Shown: positions 22,330 through 33,630 of the stretch, piece after piece
Layout: each line of letters starts with the position of its first letter
Position numbering within the stretch: the first letter of the stretch is position 1
Assembly: GCA_036924085.1 (NCBI GenBank)
Contig: JAVGWX010000002.1
Coordinates: 153,782,071 to 153,846,070, forward strand
Length of the DNA stretch: 64,000 bases
From: Ariolimax columbianus
Taxonomy: Eukaryota > Mollusca > Gastropoda > Stylommatophora > Arionidae
Direction of reading: 5' to 3'
Made by a program: the position numbers and the translations under genes
The notes under the pieces: generated by a model
Databases searched by the model: none
The model's input: only the letters and a program-made list of their open reading frames with translations
Told to the model about the DNA's origin: nothing

Positions 22330-23285
22330 CCCATTCACATGCACCGGCGCATGAATGGTGACGCCTATGTTGATGTTAGTACTGTCAGGTGTTGGGCACC
22401 GACTGTAAAATACTACAATCCAGCTACGACGAACCTGCACGACACGGCTCTTGGTTGTGGATGCACAGCACAACACTGCCGTTGACGACCTGGTTAGTGC
22501 TAATCGTCGCGTCAAGAAGAAACAGATCACCGCAACGTTTGTGATTCCCATTGAGTGGGTCCCTTCCATTATCCATGCCATGTTTGAGTATAGGAAAGTG
22601 TGTGAGATGCATCCGTCGCATGCTGACATTTAATATGAAATAGCGCCGACTGCAGGTGTCTCAGGTATCCTGACGGGAAATAAACAGGAAGACGATGCCT
22701 TTATCCGCCGAATTGTCATTGGTGACAAGTCATAGGCACATCATTATGACCCAGTAAACAAGCGCTAGTCTATGGAGTACAGGAGGTATACGATCTCCTC
22801 AACCCCATCAAAATGTAAGGTCGCCCCCTCAGGGGGAAAAGCGATGATGGCCAACAATTTGGGACTGCGAGGTAGTAGCCCACACCGAATTTTTGGAGCA
22901 CCGCGATACAGTAGATAGAGACGTGAAAACTTTGCAGAAACTTGGAGCACGATTGCTGCGTGTTCACGTGAACAAGCACACAGGCCTTCAGCACGACAAT
23001 ACTCGCCCACACAAGAGTCGACAAACAGCGACTGTCTTGATGTGTCTCAAGTTTGACGACATTTTACCACACCCAACGTAAAGCCCCGTTTTGACACCAT
23101 GTGACTTGTTCCTCTTCCCGAAGCTGAAGAAACACCCCAAGGGCCACCGTTACGCGTCTGACGACGAGATGCAAGCAGATGTGCGTACCTGGTTTCGAAA
23201 GAAGGCGTCTAATTATTTTCCTCGAGCGGATACAGCTTGTCCGACGTCGGAGTTTGTTCTTGGATCTGGATGATGACTACGTTGA
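22330..23285 (+). pseudogene. Mariner-type DNA transposase remnant
   Basis: Plus-strand translation, with frameshifts and stops, follows the order of a mariner (Tc1/mariner superfamily) transposase. The N-terminal part shows GDAYVDVSTVRCW (about 22337-22376) and VSANRRVKKKQITA (about 22493-22535). The catalytic part shows VIGDKS (about 22710), HHYDPVNKR (about 22743), QHDNTRPH (about 22992-23015), and TPCDLFLFPKLKKHPKGH with RTWFRKKA (23091-23205). The three acidic positions of the D,D,D-type centre appear recognisable (GDK, HDN, PCD). Stops after GDKS and within the middle third show it is inactive. Terminal inverted repeats were not identified. The usual family length (about 340-350 residues) fits the span. 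Confidence 0.85.
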
Positions 23286-23289
23286 CAAA

Positions 23290-24330
23290 TAATGATGCAT
23301 ATCCTAAACGACATTCCAAGCTTCAGGAAAATATACGGCTTATGTGTCAATCTTGCACATTCACGCAATTATCGCCTCAAAGACAACACTTTTGAAATCG
23401 CCCTTGTATTATTATAATTGGGGGGGGGGGGGGGGAGGAGTTTCTTCCTCAATGTCTGTCCTCTCCTTTCCTAGAAGAAAAGTTTGTTAAATTCACACTT
23501 TCAGCTGGGTCAACTGTAGTATGTCGAACACTGGTAATTAGAATATTGTCGACGCTACACACACGAATAATGCATCGACATGATAGAAACACACCGACGA
23601 TCAGATCCCATTAATTGTATGCAGTACTTTACAACGGAAGGTCGCACACGTCGGCAGCTATTATCTGTCCTTTTGTATGTCTGCGCATCCATCAATCCCT
23701 GAAATATTGATAAAGCAAAGTGCGCGCGACAGGGAGTGCCAGTAGGACGCGTGCCATCGATATGCAAATACAAGCAATGAAATCGGGCGGAGAAAGACAG
23801 AACAGAATTCAGATCGATATTAACTCGATTGAAATCTCAGATTGGGCAGATATCTGCACATTGAGTTCTGTCCGCAGATACCTATTGCTATTACAGATGC
23901 ATAAACTTGAATACCTGTTACCACTCTACACATTCTCTGATCACCATACATTTTATATTCTTACAATTGACTTATTACACCTTCACGCATGTTGTAAATG
24001 ACGATGAGAGAGAGTTGTGCATAGTATTAGCAGCCTCAAGGTGAATAATACGTTTATACATAAGCCATCATTGCAAACGCACGGAAAGTGTTACAGAGCA
24101 TGTTTCCGAAGGAGTCAAGCTGTAATGATTACCATGTGGAGTAAAATAAAGGAACACAAATACACAGATTTATTCTCTTCATAAGACACGTGTACATCCT
24201 ATTTTCTTCACACAGGTCTTGTCCTCTTGTCCCCTTGCGGTATATCGTCTTGTGCATTTGGGGTATATTCTCTTGTCCCCTTTTAGTATATTCTTTGACC
24301 CCTTGTAGTTTATTCTGTGGTCATCACAGA
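23290..24330. other. Intron sequence without a recognised gene; poly-G and SINE-core fragment
   Basis: A run of about 18 G is at 23420-23437. At 23502-23540 the minus strand shows a short SINE-core match (seen as CAGCTGGGTCAACTGTAGTA). The rest (23540-24330) is unique sequence with short, unremarkable frames. Confidence 0.5.
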
Positions 24331-24364
24331 AGGATTTTCTCGGGTCACCCGACATGAATTTTTT

Positions 24365-25285
24365 GTAGTCTCTGGTCCTCACACGTACATATTCTCTGGT
24401 TCTCACACATTAATATTCTCTGGTCCTCACACGTACATATTCTCTGGTTCTCACACATTAATATTCTCTGGTCCTCACACGTACATATTCTCTGGTTCTC
24501 ACACATTAATATTCTCTGGTCCTCACACGTACATATTCTCTGGTTCTCACACATTAATATTCTCTGGTCCTCACACGTACATATTCTCTGGTTCTCACAC
24601 ATTAATATTCTCTGGTCCTCACACGTACATATTCTCTGGTTCTCACACATTAATATTCTCTGGTCCTCACACGTACATATTCTCTGGTTCTCACACATTA
24701 ATATTCTCTGGTCCTCACACGTACATATTCTCTGGTTCTCACACATTAATATTCTCTGGTCATGACACATGCATATTCACTAGTCCTCGCGCATGTATAT
24801 TTACTGGTCATCACACATGTATATTCTCTGGCCACCAGTCATCACACATGTATATTCTCTGGTTTTCCCACCTGCATATTCTCTGGTACCCACACATGTA
24901 TATTCTCTGGTCCTCACACATGTATATTCTCTGGTCATCACACATGTATATTCTCTGGCCACCAGTCCCCACACATGTATATTCTCTGGCCACCAGTCCC
25001 CACACATGTATATTCTCTGGTCATCACACTTGTATATTCTCTGGTCCTCACACATGTATATTCTCTGGCCACCAGTCCCCACACATGTATATTCTCTTGC
25101 CACCAGTCCCCACACATGTATATTCTCTGGTCATCACACATGTATATTCTCTGGCCACCAGTCCCCACACATGTATATTCTCTGGCCACCAGTCCCCACA
25201 CATGTATATTCTCTGGCCACCAGTCCCCACACATGTATATTCTCTGGCCACCAGTCCCCACACATGTATATTCTCTGATCACGAC
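24365..25285. repeat. Compound minisatellite: 48-bp then 24/31-bp units
   Basis: From 24365 to about 24759, eight near-identical 48-bp units alternate 'CCTCACACGTACATATTCTC' and 'TTCTCACACATTAATATTCT'. From about 24760, units of ACACATGTATATTCTCTGG follow with either TCATC (24 bp) or CCACCAGTCCCC (31 bp). The many overlapping frames on both strands (up to 332 codons) are by-products of the array. Confidence 0.95.
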
Positions 25286-25289
25286 ACAC

Positions 25290-26485
25290 CCGGTGTCTCT
25301 GACCACATGACCTAAACATTCATTTTCTGGCTAAGATTCCTACATGTTCCTCGCATCCATGATAAAAAATTGATGACCAACTCTGTGAGTGTTGGGCGAT
25401 CGACGATGTCAGTAAAATACTTGTGGATTCTAATCCAGCGCATGTCTACTTATACTGTTCCGCTTATTCCCACGAGGATGCTCTATCCATTCTAAGTTTA
25501 TCACCAGAATCTCCTTCTCTATGGGTCGTTGCCGTGTAATTTCTCCAAACAGCGATGCGTTTCCAATTATCTCTGTCCATCGAACAGGAAATATGCGGCG
25601 AACAACAACATGAACTCAAATTTGGACATTTTGAAGATATATCAGCACTTGTACTTATTTACACGGCACATCATGGTTGTGATAGCGGAAACAGGAAGCG
25701 ATTGTCACGTGACAAAATTAAATATCCTAAAACAATGGCAGAAATTAAATGGAAACAGTACGACACGTTAATTATTAATTCAATCCGTGTCGGGCGTTGC
25801 GCGATCGTCGATTCCAGCTAGCCATAAAACACGAGGGAAAACTCTTCAATTAGTTAAACAACAGACCCGGCACATAGAGCAGGGCGGTTCTTCCGCCACT
25901 TGCAGCTCTGCACGCGGCATTTAATCTGGCCTGTCTGACCGAGTCAATTATTTACTGTGTAGTTCACACGCCCGCTTGAAGCTGATACTCTATCCACTCT
26001 GCCAGGATTACTTTCTCAATTGGTAGGACGGTGCAGTGTAACGGGGATCATTCCAATTCAACTGAAGTGTTCTGCGTGGCCGAGTGTGGCTTGAGGCGCG
26101 ATTTGTTGACGAATTGTTACCTGTTATCAAAACAGCAAGATTGTATCAGCGGAAAACAATGACATATCTGAGCACAAATACAAGAATGAGATTTTTACCA
26201 AACGTAAACAATATCTGTGAATGGCCCTCGGCGTCTCCATTAGAGACAGATTAGAGAACGTGAACATTCGCAAAAGGGTCGGTACCCTCTCATGGGCTCA
26301 ATACATACGGGTCAGTGCCCTCTCGTGTGCTTAATACACGTCCAGACAGACGATGCTATGCTTCGGTTCTCTTACAAGAATGCCCCCTATTAGGCTTCCT
26401 CTGTGGGCTTACAATGCCCGAGGGCCCGACGTCCGATCAGGGAAAGGCGGATAGACCAAGTAAAAGTAAAGACGATTTTCCTATG
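25290..26485. other. Array-free intron segment; candidate regulatory sequence
   Basis: Complex, non-repetitive sequence. It holds clustered transcription-factor-like words: CACGTG at 25706-25711, the SOX-like AACAATGG at 25731-25738, the homeodomain-type TTAATTATTAATT at 25768-25780 and CAATTA at 25848-25853. Coding potential is weak (frames of 64-88 codons without motifs). A regulatory role is inference only. Confidence 0.3.
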
Positions 26486-26489
26486 ACAC

Positions 26490-26760
26490 TAGTTGACGAC
26501 GTCTGGTGAAACGCATCTGGCCAGGGGGGAGGGGAGGAGACCAACGTCTGGTCAAGTAAAACATATTATTGTCTGGTATAATATACTGGCCAAGACCCCA
26601 AACTTTACTTCTACACAGGAATCCCTGGAAACGAGCTGTTTTCATGACAGCCGGGCTAACGAGGTTGAGCATCAACGTGATCTGAGCAGTACCGAGCGAC
26701 ACGACGAAGATGAAGCCAAGCATAGCACAACCGGTTGGATACCTCAACAGTTATCACGGA
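26490..26760 (+). mobile_element. Dispersed repeat family D, copy 1 (array nearly absent)
   Basis: Shares, in order, 'AACGTCTGGTCA', 'ATATACTGGCCAAGAC', 'CTGGAAACGAGCTGTTTTCA', 'GACAGCC', 'GCTAACGAGGT' and 'AGCCAAGCATAGCACAACCG' with copies at 48400-48700 (same strand) and 31780-32440 (opposite strand). No RT or transposase motif was seen, so the class is unknown. Here the segment that is tandemly repeated in the other copies is present at most once. Confidence 0.8.
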
Positions 26761-26959
26761 TCTATGCATCAACACTTATACCACGTGATACATACCCGAC
26801 GACCTGAAACCACAAGTGTTCGTGACACCAAGATAATCACCACACACACATACAAACAAAACGGTGAATTGTGGCGATTACAGAACATAAGCTTAATGAG
26901 CCACACCCCTAAGCATCGCTTGAAATACATACATCAAATAAATACAAATAAAATAGATA

Positions 26960-28200
26960 AATGTATATGCAGTTCGGTTTTCGTAAAAAACAACGGCGCC
27001 ACTGCAGCCATAACTTTGATCAGAATGTTGGCTGAAGAAAGATATAACAGTCCAAAAGGTTATTTGGGTGTTTTTCGCAGACAAGAAGAACGCTTTTGAC
27101 AGAGTGTTCAACATAAACATCTGTTAACATATCTCCAGTAAATAGACCTATGCGAGACAAATTTCAGACTCATCGGTGACTTGGTTTAGGAACAAATAGC
27201 AAAAATCAAATGTAACAGTATCTATTCACCAAAGATCGTAATAAAAAGCGGCGTGTTGTAGGGTTGTGTGTGTTGTCACGTTGCCTCTTTAATCTGTACA
27301 CCGAAAACGTCTTAAGGCAAGTCGGAGAAAGGTCTGGACAAAGGTCAACGGAAGAATAATAAATCATCTTCGTTATACTGATGACACGCTACTGTTGGCT
27401 GAAAGTGATTGGGACTTGTGAAGCCAGTAAATAAGTGCAGAGAGAGTGTGTCATAGACATTAATGTTCAACAAAACAAAATCTATGATAATTAGCAGTGC
27501 AAATGAGAAGCCCAAATTGTACTTCAGAGTGAAGGGGAGAGGTATTGGAGCAGGTGACAAGTTTCTCCTATCTGAGGCATCTACGAACTGATGATGGCGA
27601 ATGTGACACTAAGATCAAGAGGTGAATATGTATTGCCAAGGATATATTCAGAGGATGGAATGAAAATATTAACGTGTTACAACTTTAAAATTAAAAAAAA
27701 ATTCAAGCGTTATCTATCTACTCAACATGGTGCAGGAACTTGGGCAATGAACACACGGTTAGAAGATAGAACAGAGTCACCGGAGGCGTGGATGTACATT
27801 GGAATGGGTTGTATTTCGTGGAAACACGAGTTAACAAATGTTGAGATGATGGAGAAACTAATAGTGAAAAGAGAACTGATGAAAGATATCAAGAACAGAC
27901 ATATCAGATATTTTGGTCACAATACAAGACATGACAGTCTTGTAAAAACCATTCTAGGGAGAACAGTTGAAGGAAGTCGTGTGCGAGATATACAGAGATG
28001 CAACTGATATGAGAACATCAAACGATGGACGAGCAGAAGTCTGTCGGTCAGGGCGAGATATACAGAGATACCACTGATGTGAGAACATCAAACGATGGAC
28101 GAGCAGAAGTCTGTCGGTCAGGGCGAGATATAGAGAATATTGGCGATTCATTGCAGCAAATCTTCATTGTAGAGACGACAATTGAATTGAAATTGTTTCA
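26960..28200 (+). mobile_element. LINE relic: RT core to C terminus
   Basis: Plus-strand frames show QFGFRK (26972-26990), ATAAITLIRMLAEE (about 27000-27042), a damaged 'ayxKAFDRVQHKHL' block near 27085-27120, the catalytic box as LRYTDDTLL (about 27365-27395, Y-T-D-D in place of Y-A-D-D), and C-terminal DIKNRHIRYFGHNTRHDSL with KTILGRTVEGSR (27880-27975). The end, NIGDSLQQIFIVETT, matches the usual LINE finish. Multiple frameshifts and stops make it a pseudogene. A 71-bp tandem duplication lies in the C-terminal part (about 27985-28135). Confidence 0.85.
27985..28135. repeat. 71-bp tandem duplication inside the LINE C terminus
   Basis: CGAGATATACAGAGATGCAA to GTCTGTCGGTCAGGGC is repeated immediately with two or three changes, so two full copies precede the last CGAGATATA. 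It looks like the first step of array formation. Confidence 0.9.
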
Positions 28201-28404
28201 TAAATTATCAGAAGTAAGCAGTGATAAACCATCATGCCGTAGATAACTGGTTCTAACTTCTGGCTCTAACTTCTGGCTCTATTAGCTTGTGTGCCTCTTG
28301 TCATTATTGTCCATTTCTGGTGTTTGGTTTCTTACTTGATTGTCGATGTTGTTTTGGTGCGGCTACGCTTTCCAGTGTTCTAATTATTGTAGGAGGTAGT
28401 TGTC

Positions 28405-28680
28405 ACTCTTTGTCCTTCTCTAGGTCCTGGCATTACTCGATATACTTTCTGTCCTTCTCCAGGTCCTGGCATTACTCGATATACTTTCTGTCCTTCTCCA
28501 GGTCCTGGCATTACTCGATATACTTTCTGTCCTTCTCCAGGTCCTGGCATTACTCGATATACTTTCTGTCCTTCTCCAGGTCCTGGCATTACTCGATATA
28601 CTTTCTGTCCTTCTCCAGGTCCTGGCATTACTCGATATACTTTCTGTCCTTCTCCAGGTCCTGGCATTACTCGATATACT
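28405..28680. repeat. Minisatellite, 39-bp unit, 7 copies
   Basis: TTCTCCAGGTCCTGGCATTA plus CTCGATATACTTTCTGTCC, spaced exactly 39 bp (28442 to 28481) and nearly invariant. Frames on both strands remain open because 39 is divisible by three. Confidence 0.96.
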
Positions 28681-28756
28681 TGAATGAATCTTTCATCACA
28701 ATGACGTTATCATTGATTTCTTTGTCCTTGTGGTTTACATCAAGTTATGTATGTAT

Positions 28757-29030
28757 GAGCATGTGAGGGAGTTTTGGCGCATGTGAGGCAGTTTGGTGCT
28801 TGTGAGGGAGTTTGGCGCATGTGATTGAGTTTGGCGCTTGTGAGGGAGCTTGGCCCTTGTGAGGTAGTTTGGCGCATGTGATTGAGTTTGGCGCTTGTGA
28901 GGGAGCTTGGCCCTTGTGAGGGAGTTTGGCGCTTGTGAGGGAGTTTGGTGCTTGTGAGGGAGTTTGGCGATTGTGAGGGAATTTGGCGCTTGTGAGGGAG
29001 TTTGGCGCATGTGAGGGAGCTTGGCGCTTG
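28757..29030. repeat. Minisatellite, 19-bp unit, about 14 copies
   Basis: Repeats of GAGGGAGTTTGGCGCTTGT with GCATGTG, GATTGAG and CTTGGCC variants. It lies only about 80 bp after the 39-bp array. Confidence 0.93.
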
Positions 29031-29800
29031 TGATCACCAAGCTGTGCGCACTGCAGAATCTCAGAAGTCGTCCTCTATCTTCGTTTAAAATACCTTCACC
29101 GTATCTCAAGTCACTCCATTCTATGTAAAACGATAGTTTCTTACTCTGACATTGCAATCTTCAGGAATGGTAATTTCGTAATGACAATCATCCACTGTCT
29201 TTTAAAGAAGTTTTAAGAACTCTTCCTTGACATCTGCTCCACCCACCTTACTCGGGACATAAATAATGACGATGTTAACTTTCTGACCTTCTTCTTTGAG
29301 GTCCAATAACATCCCCCATTGATGTTTTCCCTTCGACTCTGGGCACAAACCATTCCACTCCACCTTCGGCTATATCGATAATGAGAACTCTACAGTAGAA
29401 AGATATATTAACTTCAAAACCCATGTCCATCTGACTGTTTTTCTTAGTTCTTTGAAAGTTGAGGTTGGGTTTCCAATTTGTATTTTTTTCATTTCTACCA
29501 CAAGCTCTTTTACTTTCCAATTATGTTTCTAATTTTCCATGTTCCAAAAATTGCGTTCCGTAATTCACGCCAGTTCATCGTCTCTAGGGTATGTCCTTTT
29601 TACCTACTTTGTTGACTTGTAATCACCTGAATGGACAAACATCTTGTTGGCCGTTGCATTTTTGCATGATGGATGGAGGACCTGCCTCCTTTTGGCATCC
29701 AAGTAGCCTAATATTGTCCAATTCCTAAGTTTTGCTAAGTTTTTAAATCTCCTTTCCCCAGTTTAATAATTAGCTAATAAAAGTGAAATATTTTTAAAAA
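29031..29800. other. No gene recognised
   Basis: Possible decayed antisense LINE sequence by composition, but no diagnostic motif could be read. Frames up to 81 codons show no domain. Confidence 0.4.
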
Positions 29801-29814
29801 ACAGCACGTAAATA

Positions 29815-30220
29815 ATTAGTTATTATAACAGGTACATAATTAGCTAATATATCAGGTAAATAGTTAGCTAATATAACAGGTATATAATTAGTTATTATAA
29901 CAGGTAAATAGCTAGCTAATATAACAGGTAAATAGTTAGCTAATATAACAGTAAATAGTAAGCTAATATAACAGATACATAATTAGCTAATATAACAGAG
30001 ACATAATTAGTTAATATAATAGATACATAATTAGTTAATATAACAGATACATATTTAGTTAATATAACAGGTGAATAATTAGTTAATATAGCAGGTAAAT
30101 AATTAGCTAGTATAACTGTTAAATAGATAATATAACAGATAAATAGTTAGCTAATATAACAAGTAAATAATTAACTAATATAACAGATAAATATTTAGTT
30201 AATATAACAGGTAACTAGTT
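29815..30220. repeat. Minisatellite, AT-rich 24-bp unit, about 17 copies
   Basis: Repeats of ATAATTAGCTAATATAACAG plus GTAA. Each unit carries one or two TAAT or ATTA cores. Units vary by small substitutions and deletions. Confidence 0.93.
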
Positions 30221-30309
30221 AGCGAAGACTGAGTATAGAGAATGTATCGAACACGGAATGCTAAATCGGTACCAGAATAAGCCATGCTGAAGAATGTGTC
30301 GGGCCTAAA

Positions 30310-30430
30310 GGTGGAAATATCTCAGTCAAGCTGCAAACTACGACACAACGTATTCGTTGCTCCGTAATTGCATCCTGCTACTTGCAAAGCCTTTTTCAAG
30401 GCTCCGTAGCGGGCATCTGAGAATGAACAA
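30310..30430 (-). repeat. Dispersed repeat family C, inverted copy
   Basis: Reverse complement of family C: CAAGCTGCAAACTACGACAC, then GCATCCTGCTACTTGCAAAG and GCC near 30385. Partial and mutated. Confidence 0.6.
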
Positions 30431-31436
30431 CGAAGAAGAAGTTAATATAATAACCAAATTGTTTATATAAGAGGTACACATAGACATCACACATAAAGGG
30501 ACAACAAACGGATAATATAACAAGCTAATATTATTAGCACGAATATAACGCGAAGTGTTTTTGTTGTTTAAATATATGATTCCTATAGCTGCATTCGTAC
30601 ATTATTATCTGAGAAAGGCTGAGCACTCATGAGCATGTCCGGAGCCCAGAGAAGTAGAGCAAAACAAAACTATTATGTCAAACTGTCCATATGTTCTCTA
30701 ACGACGTACTGTCCTTTTTTCTCCCATCATCTTTGCGTAGAAGTAGGCTCTTTGCTCAGCTACACATACACACACATCTCTCCTACTCGGACCCACTGTT
30801 TAAATATATATAGACCTGGGTTTAGAAGCAAGAATCCGAACAAAAACAAAGATCGAACAACAGAATGTTAAGCCAGCAACAAAGAAGCCAGTGTAAGTAA
30901 TGTATAGAACCAGGTTGGCGGTACCCGGGTTGTCCCCCGTCGCGCGCTACTTGTTAGCTGTGTGACCTGGCAAATTGGCGACCTGAAAGTTATAAGCCTG
31001 TACCCTTTCAATGGACCTCAAAACAATGGATACAGCAGACAAAAAGGTGGGAGGTGATGTGTGTGTGTGTGTGTGTGTGTGGAAAGATTGAGTGGTCTTG
31101 TGGGAGGGAGGAGGGAGTGAAAAGCAAACTAACAGATATCCTCTTGATCTGAGATTGCAAGAGAGAGAAGAGAGACAGAGTCGTTAGGAGTGGCTGATTT
31201 GACTCTATCCCTCTCACTTTATCCTGTTTAGGGTCGTATGGAAAGACGGCAGGATGTCTGTGAAGGATAGGAGGATGAATGTCACAGTGAGCTGTAGAAG
31301 GAAAGAGATAGAGAGCACAGTGGAAAGGTCGATTAGCTGGCAGAATATCACATAATTCCTGGCTGGTTGTGGCTGGTTGAGTACGTGCATGTTTGGTACA
31401 GGTTACACGCAAGCTGCACATCTAATCATTATCCAA
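30431..31436. other. No gene seen; (TG)n microsatellite
   Basis: A (TG)n run lies at about 31060-31080. The 137-codon minus-strand frame at 31008-31421 overlaps simple sequence and has no recognisable domain. Confidence 0.5.
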
Positions 31437-31712
31437 TAGTAAAGTAAAGTAAAGTATCCCATAGCATTACTGCCGTAGGGGTGTGAGGTGTTAGCGATCT
31501 CACATTTCAAAGGCTAGGCTATGTGAGGGCGGTAGCCATCTCCTCTCCCTCGCCGCTTTTACTTCCCCGACTGAACCGGTACCCATTTAAGGCTGGGTCG
31601 ACCTGGGAGCCATTGCGGTCGGAAAAAACATTACCGCCTCAACTGGGGAATGAACCCAGGAACACTCAGATGCGAATCCAGCGCGCTAACCACTGCGCAA
31701 CGCGGTTCCCTA
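31437..31712 (-). mobile_element. tRNA-derived core SINE, apparently full length
   Basis: On the minus strand it starts with a tRNA-like head (A-box TTGCGCAGTGGTTAGCGCGC, B-box GGGTTCATTCC), continues with a core containing GTCGACCCAGCC and GGGTACCGG, and ends in a (CTTTA)n-type tail, seen as GTAAAGTAAAGTAAAG at 31439-31456. It is the best-preserved member of the core-SINE family seen elsewhere in this window. Confidence 0.8.
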
Positions 31713-31779
31713 TATTGTTGTTGTTGTTTGGAATGCCCACAATGAAGATGTTTGCTTATTTGTTCGCGCTGAAAAACAC

Positions 31780-32440
31780 TTTAAGTGACGGGTTGATGAA
31801 GGTGGACCGAGGTCCTCCTGGCGGTTGTACTATGCTTGGCTTCATCTGCGTGTCGCTCACTTCTACGGAGGTTATGTCGATTCCTCACCTCGCTAGCCAG
31901 GCTGCGATGAAAACATCCGTTTCTAGAGAGGGCTGAAGCCGAGGTGAGGGTCTTGGCCAGTATATTTTGACTGACCCTGACTAACATGTCTGATCAGTAT
32001 ATTTTGCCTGACCCTGACTAACATGTCTGATCAGTATATTTTGCCTAACCCTGACTAACATGTCTGATCAGTATATTTTGCCTGACCCTGACTAACATGT
32101 CTGATCAGTATATTTTGCCTGACCCTGACTAACATGTCTGATCAGTATATTTTGACTGACCCTGACTAACATGTCTGATCAGTATATTTTGCCTGACCCT
32201 GACTAACATGTCTGATCAGTATATTTTGCCTGACCCTGACTAACATTTCTGATCAGTATATTTTGCCTGACCCTGACTAACATGTCTGATCAGTATATTT
32301 TGCCTGACCCTGACTAACATGTCTGATCAGTATATTTTGCCTGACCCTGACTAACATGTCTTATCAGTATATTTTGCCTGACCCTGACTAACATGTCTGA
32401 TCAGTATATTTTTGTCTGACCAGACGTAAGTCTTCCTCTC
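31780..32440 (-). mobile_element. Dispersed repeat family D, copy 2, with expanded 37-bp array
   Basis: On the minus strand it has the same ordered blocks as the family D copies at 26490 and 48400: AGCCAAGCATAGTACAACCG near 31830, the GCTAGCGAGGTGAGG block near 31890 and ATATACTGGCCAAGAC near 31960. The remainder is the 37-bp array described separately. Confidence 0.85.
31965..32420. repeat. Minisatellite, 37-bp unit, about 12 copies, inside family D copy 2
   Basis: TGACTAACATGTCTGATCAG plus TATATTTTGCCTGACCC, spaced 37 bp and nearly identical between units. The family member at 48430-48510 carries the same segment twice, in reverse complement. Confidence 0.96.
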
Positions 32441-32689
32441 CAGCCTATACAGTAGTACCCCGCTAATATGATCATTTAGAAAGGCACCAGAGAATTTTCG
32501 GAAATCAGAATTCAGTCACTTTTGATTTTTTTCCAATAAAGAAGATAAACCAATATAAATATATATATCAATAATGACGAACGTTTCTATGTGTCGATAC
32601 AAATTAAACAACAGTTGGAAAATATTTTAATTGTGCAACTTAGAAAAAAATACAGCCAGCCGGTTTATAGCATTAACCACTTTAACTTA

Positions 32690-32860
32690 ACCTCTTTATA
32701 CTGGCTTTATAAAGCTCTACAGAGTCTGTATACAACCTGTTTCTTCCACTCAATTTGATATAAAACATCTATGTGCATATTTTTGAATGCATTAATTGAC
32801 CCTACCAACACCATTTCTCGTGGCAATGCATTCCAAGCAATCGCCACTCTTTAACTAAAA
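32690..32860 (-). mobile_element. 3' end of the CR1-like LINE, inverted fragment
   Basis: Reverse complement of the 3' end of the relic at 3275-4480: CAGAGTCTGTATACAACCTG and the CACTC and AACTAAAAAACTGATG parts. It ends immediately before another LINE relic on the plus strand. Confidence 0.75.
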
Positions 32861-32869
32861 AACTGATGA

Positions 32870-33630
32870 CTATTTTCAACATGGAAAATAACCTGACGTC
32901 AGAGATTGCCAGGCGCCGTCAAGCACGTTGGGTCACCTTTAACTCAATAAAGACGGCAACAGACGCAACAAGGGACACCATAGTGCGAGTAAACATATTC
33001 GACTCAGTGGATCTACCAGCGCTACGCTATGAATGTGAAACCTGGTTTCTGACAAAAGCCATTAAGAGCCAGCTAAGGAAAATGGATGCCTGGCTAGAAC
33101 GCCGTCTCGTGGGCCTATCACTCAGGCACCAGTGCCAGATTGGCCTAAATAGCAGTAATATCCGGGCATTGTCACACGTCAAGGATGTCAGACATCATGC
33201 CAACAACTCCAAGCACCGCTGGGCTGGCCATGTTGCCAGAAGGAAAGACGAACGCTGGAGCACAGCAGCCACTTTGTGGTACCCGAACGGCATAATGGCA
33301 GACCATCCACTAGATGGCAAGATTCGCTCGAGCTGCACAAGACTCGTGATCTTATAACAAACAAGTTAGCCATCCACTAGACAACCCGTGCCCGAGACAC
33401 AAGTTAGCCATCCACTGGACAACCCGTGCCCGAGACACAAGTTAGCCATCCACTGGACAACCCGTGCCCCGAGACAGAATCGACTGGAAACCGAGATGAG
33501 ACCAGCCCAAAACCAAAAAACATCGCACTGCACAGAGAAATACTCCCGGCTACTACCAACTCACATAAGAGTTGTGACCAGCACAAGGGCTAATGCCCTT
33601 GTAAATGCACAGGTCGGCTAAGACTAAGAC
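32870..33630 (+). mobile_element. LINE relic: C-terminal region with open 163-codon frame
   Basis: Translation shows ARRRQARWVTFNSIK, LPALRYECETWFLTKAI and KHRWAGHVARRKDERW in one open frame (32866-33357). The order of 'RRR-A-W-F', 'LPALxYxxETW' and 'HRWAGHxxRRxDxRW' is the standard C-terminal layout of an endonuclease/RT LINE. The RT core upstream is missing (5' truncated). The tail is disturbed by three tandem copies of a 38-bp segment. Compared with other relics here, the frame is little damaged, so this insertion is moderately young. Confidence 0.85.
33365..33475. repeat. 38-bp tandem triplication in the LINE tail
   Basis: AGCCATCCACTAGACAACCC plus GTGCCCGAGACACAAGTT, three copies with an extra C in the last. 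A related CCATCCACTAGATGG occurs once just upstream at 33303. Confidence 0.92.

Noticed and set aside
24317..25315. 332-codon frame and many overlapping frames
   Set aside because: All fall in the 48/24/31-bp compound array. Unit lengths not divisible by three create the overlapping frames.
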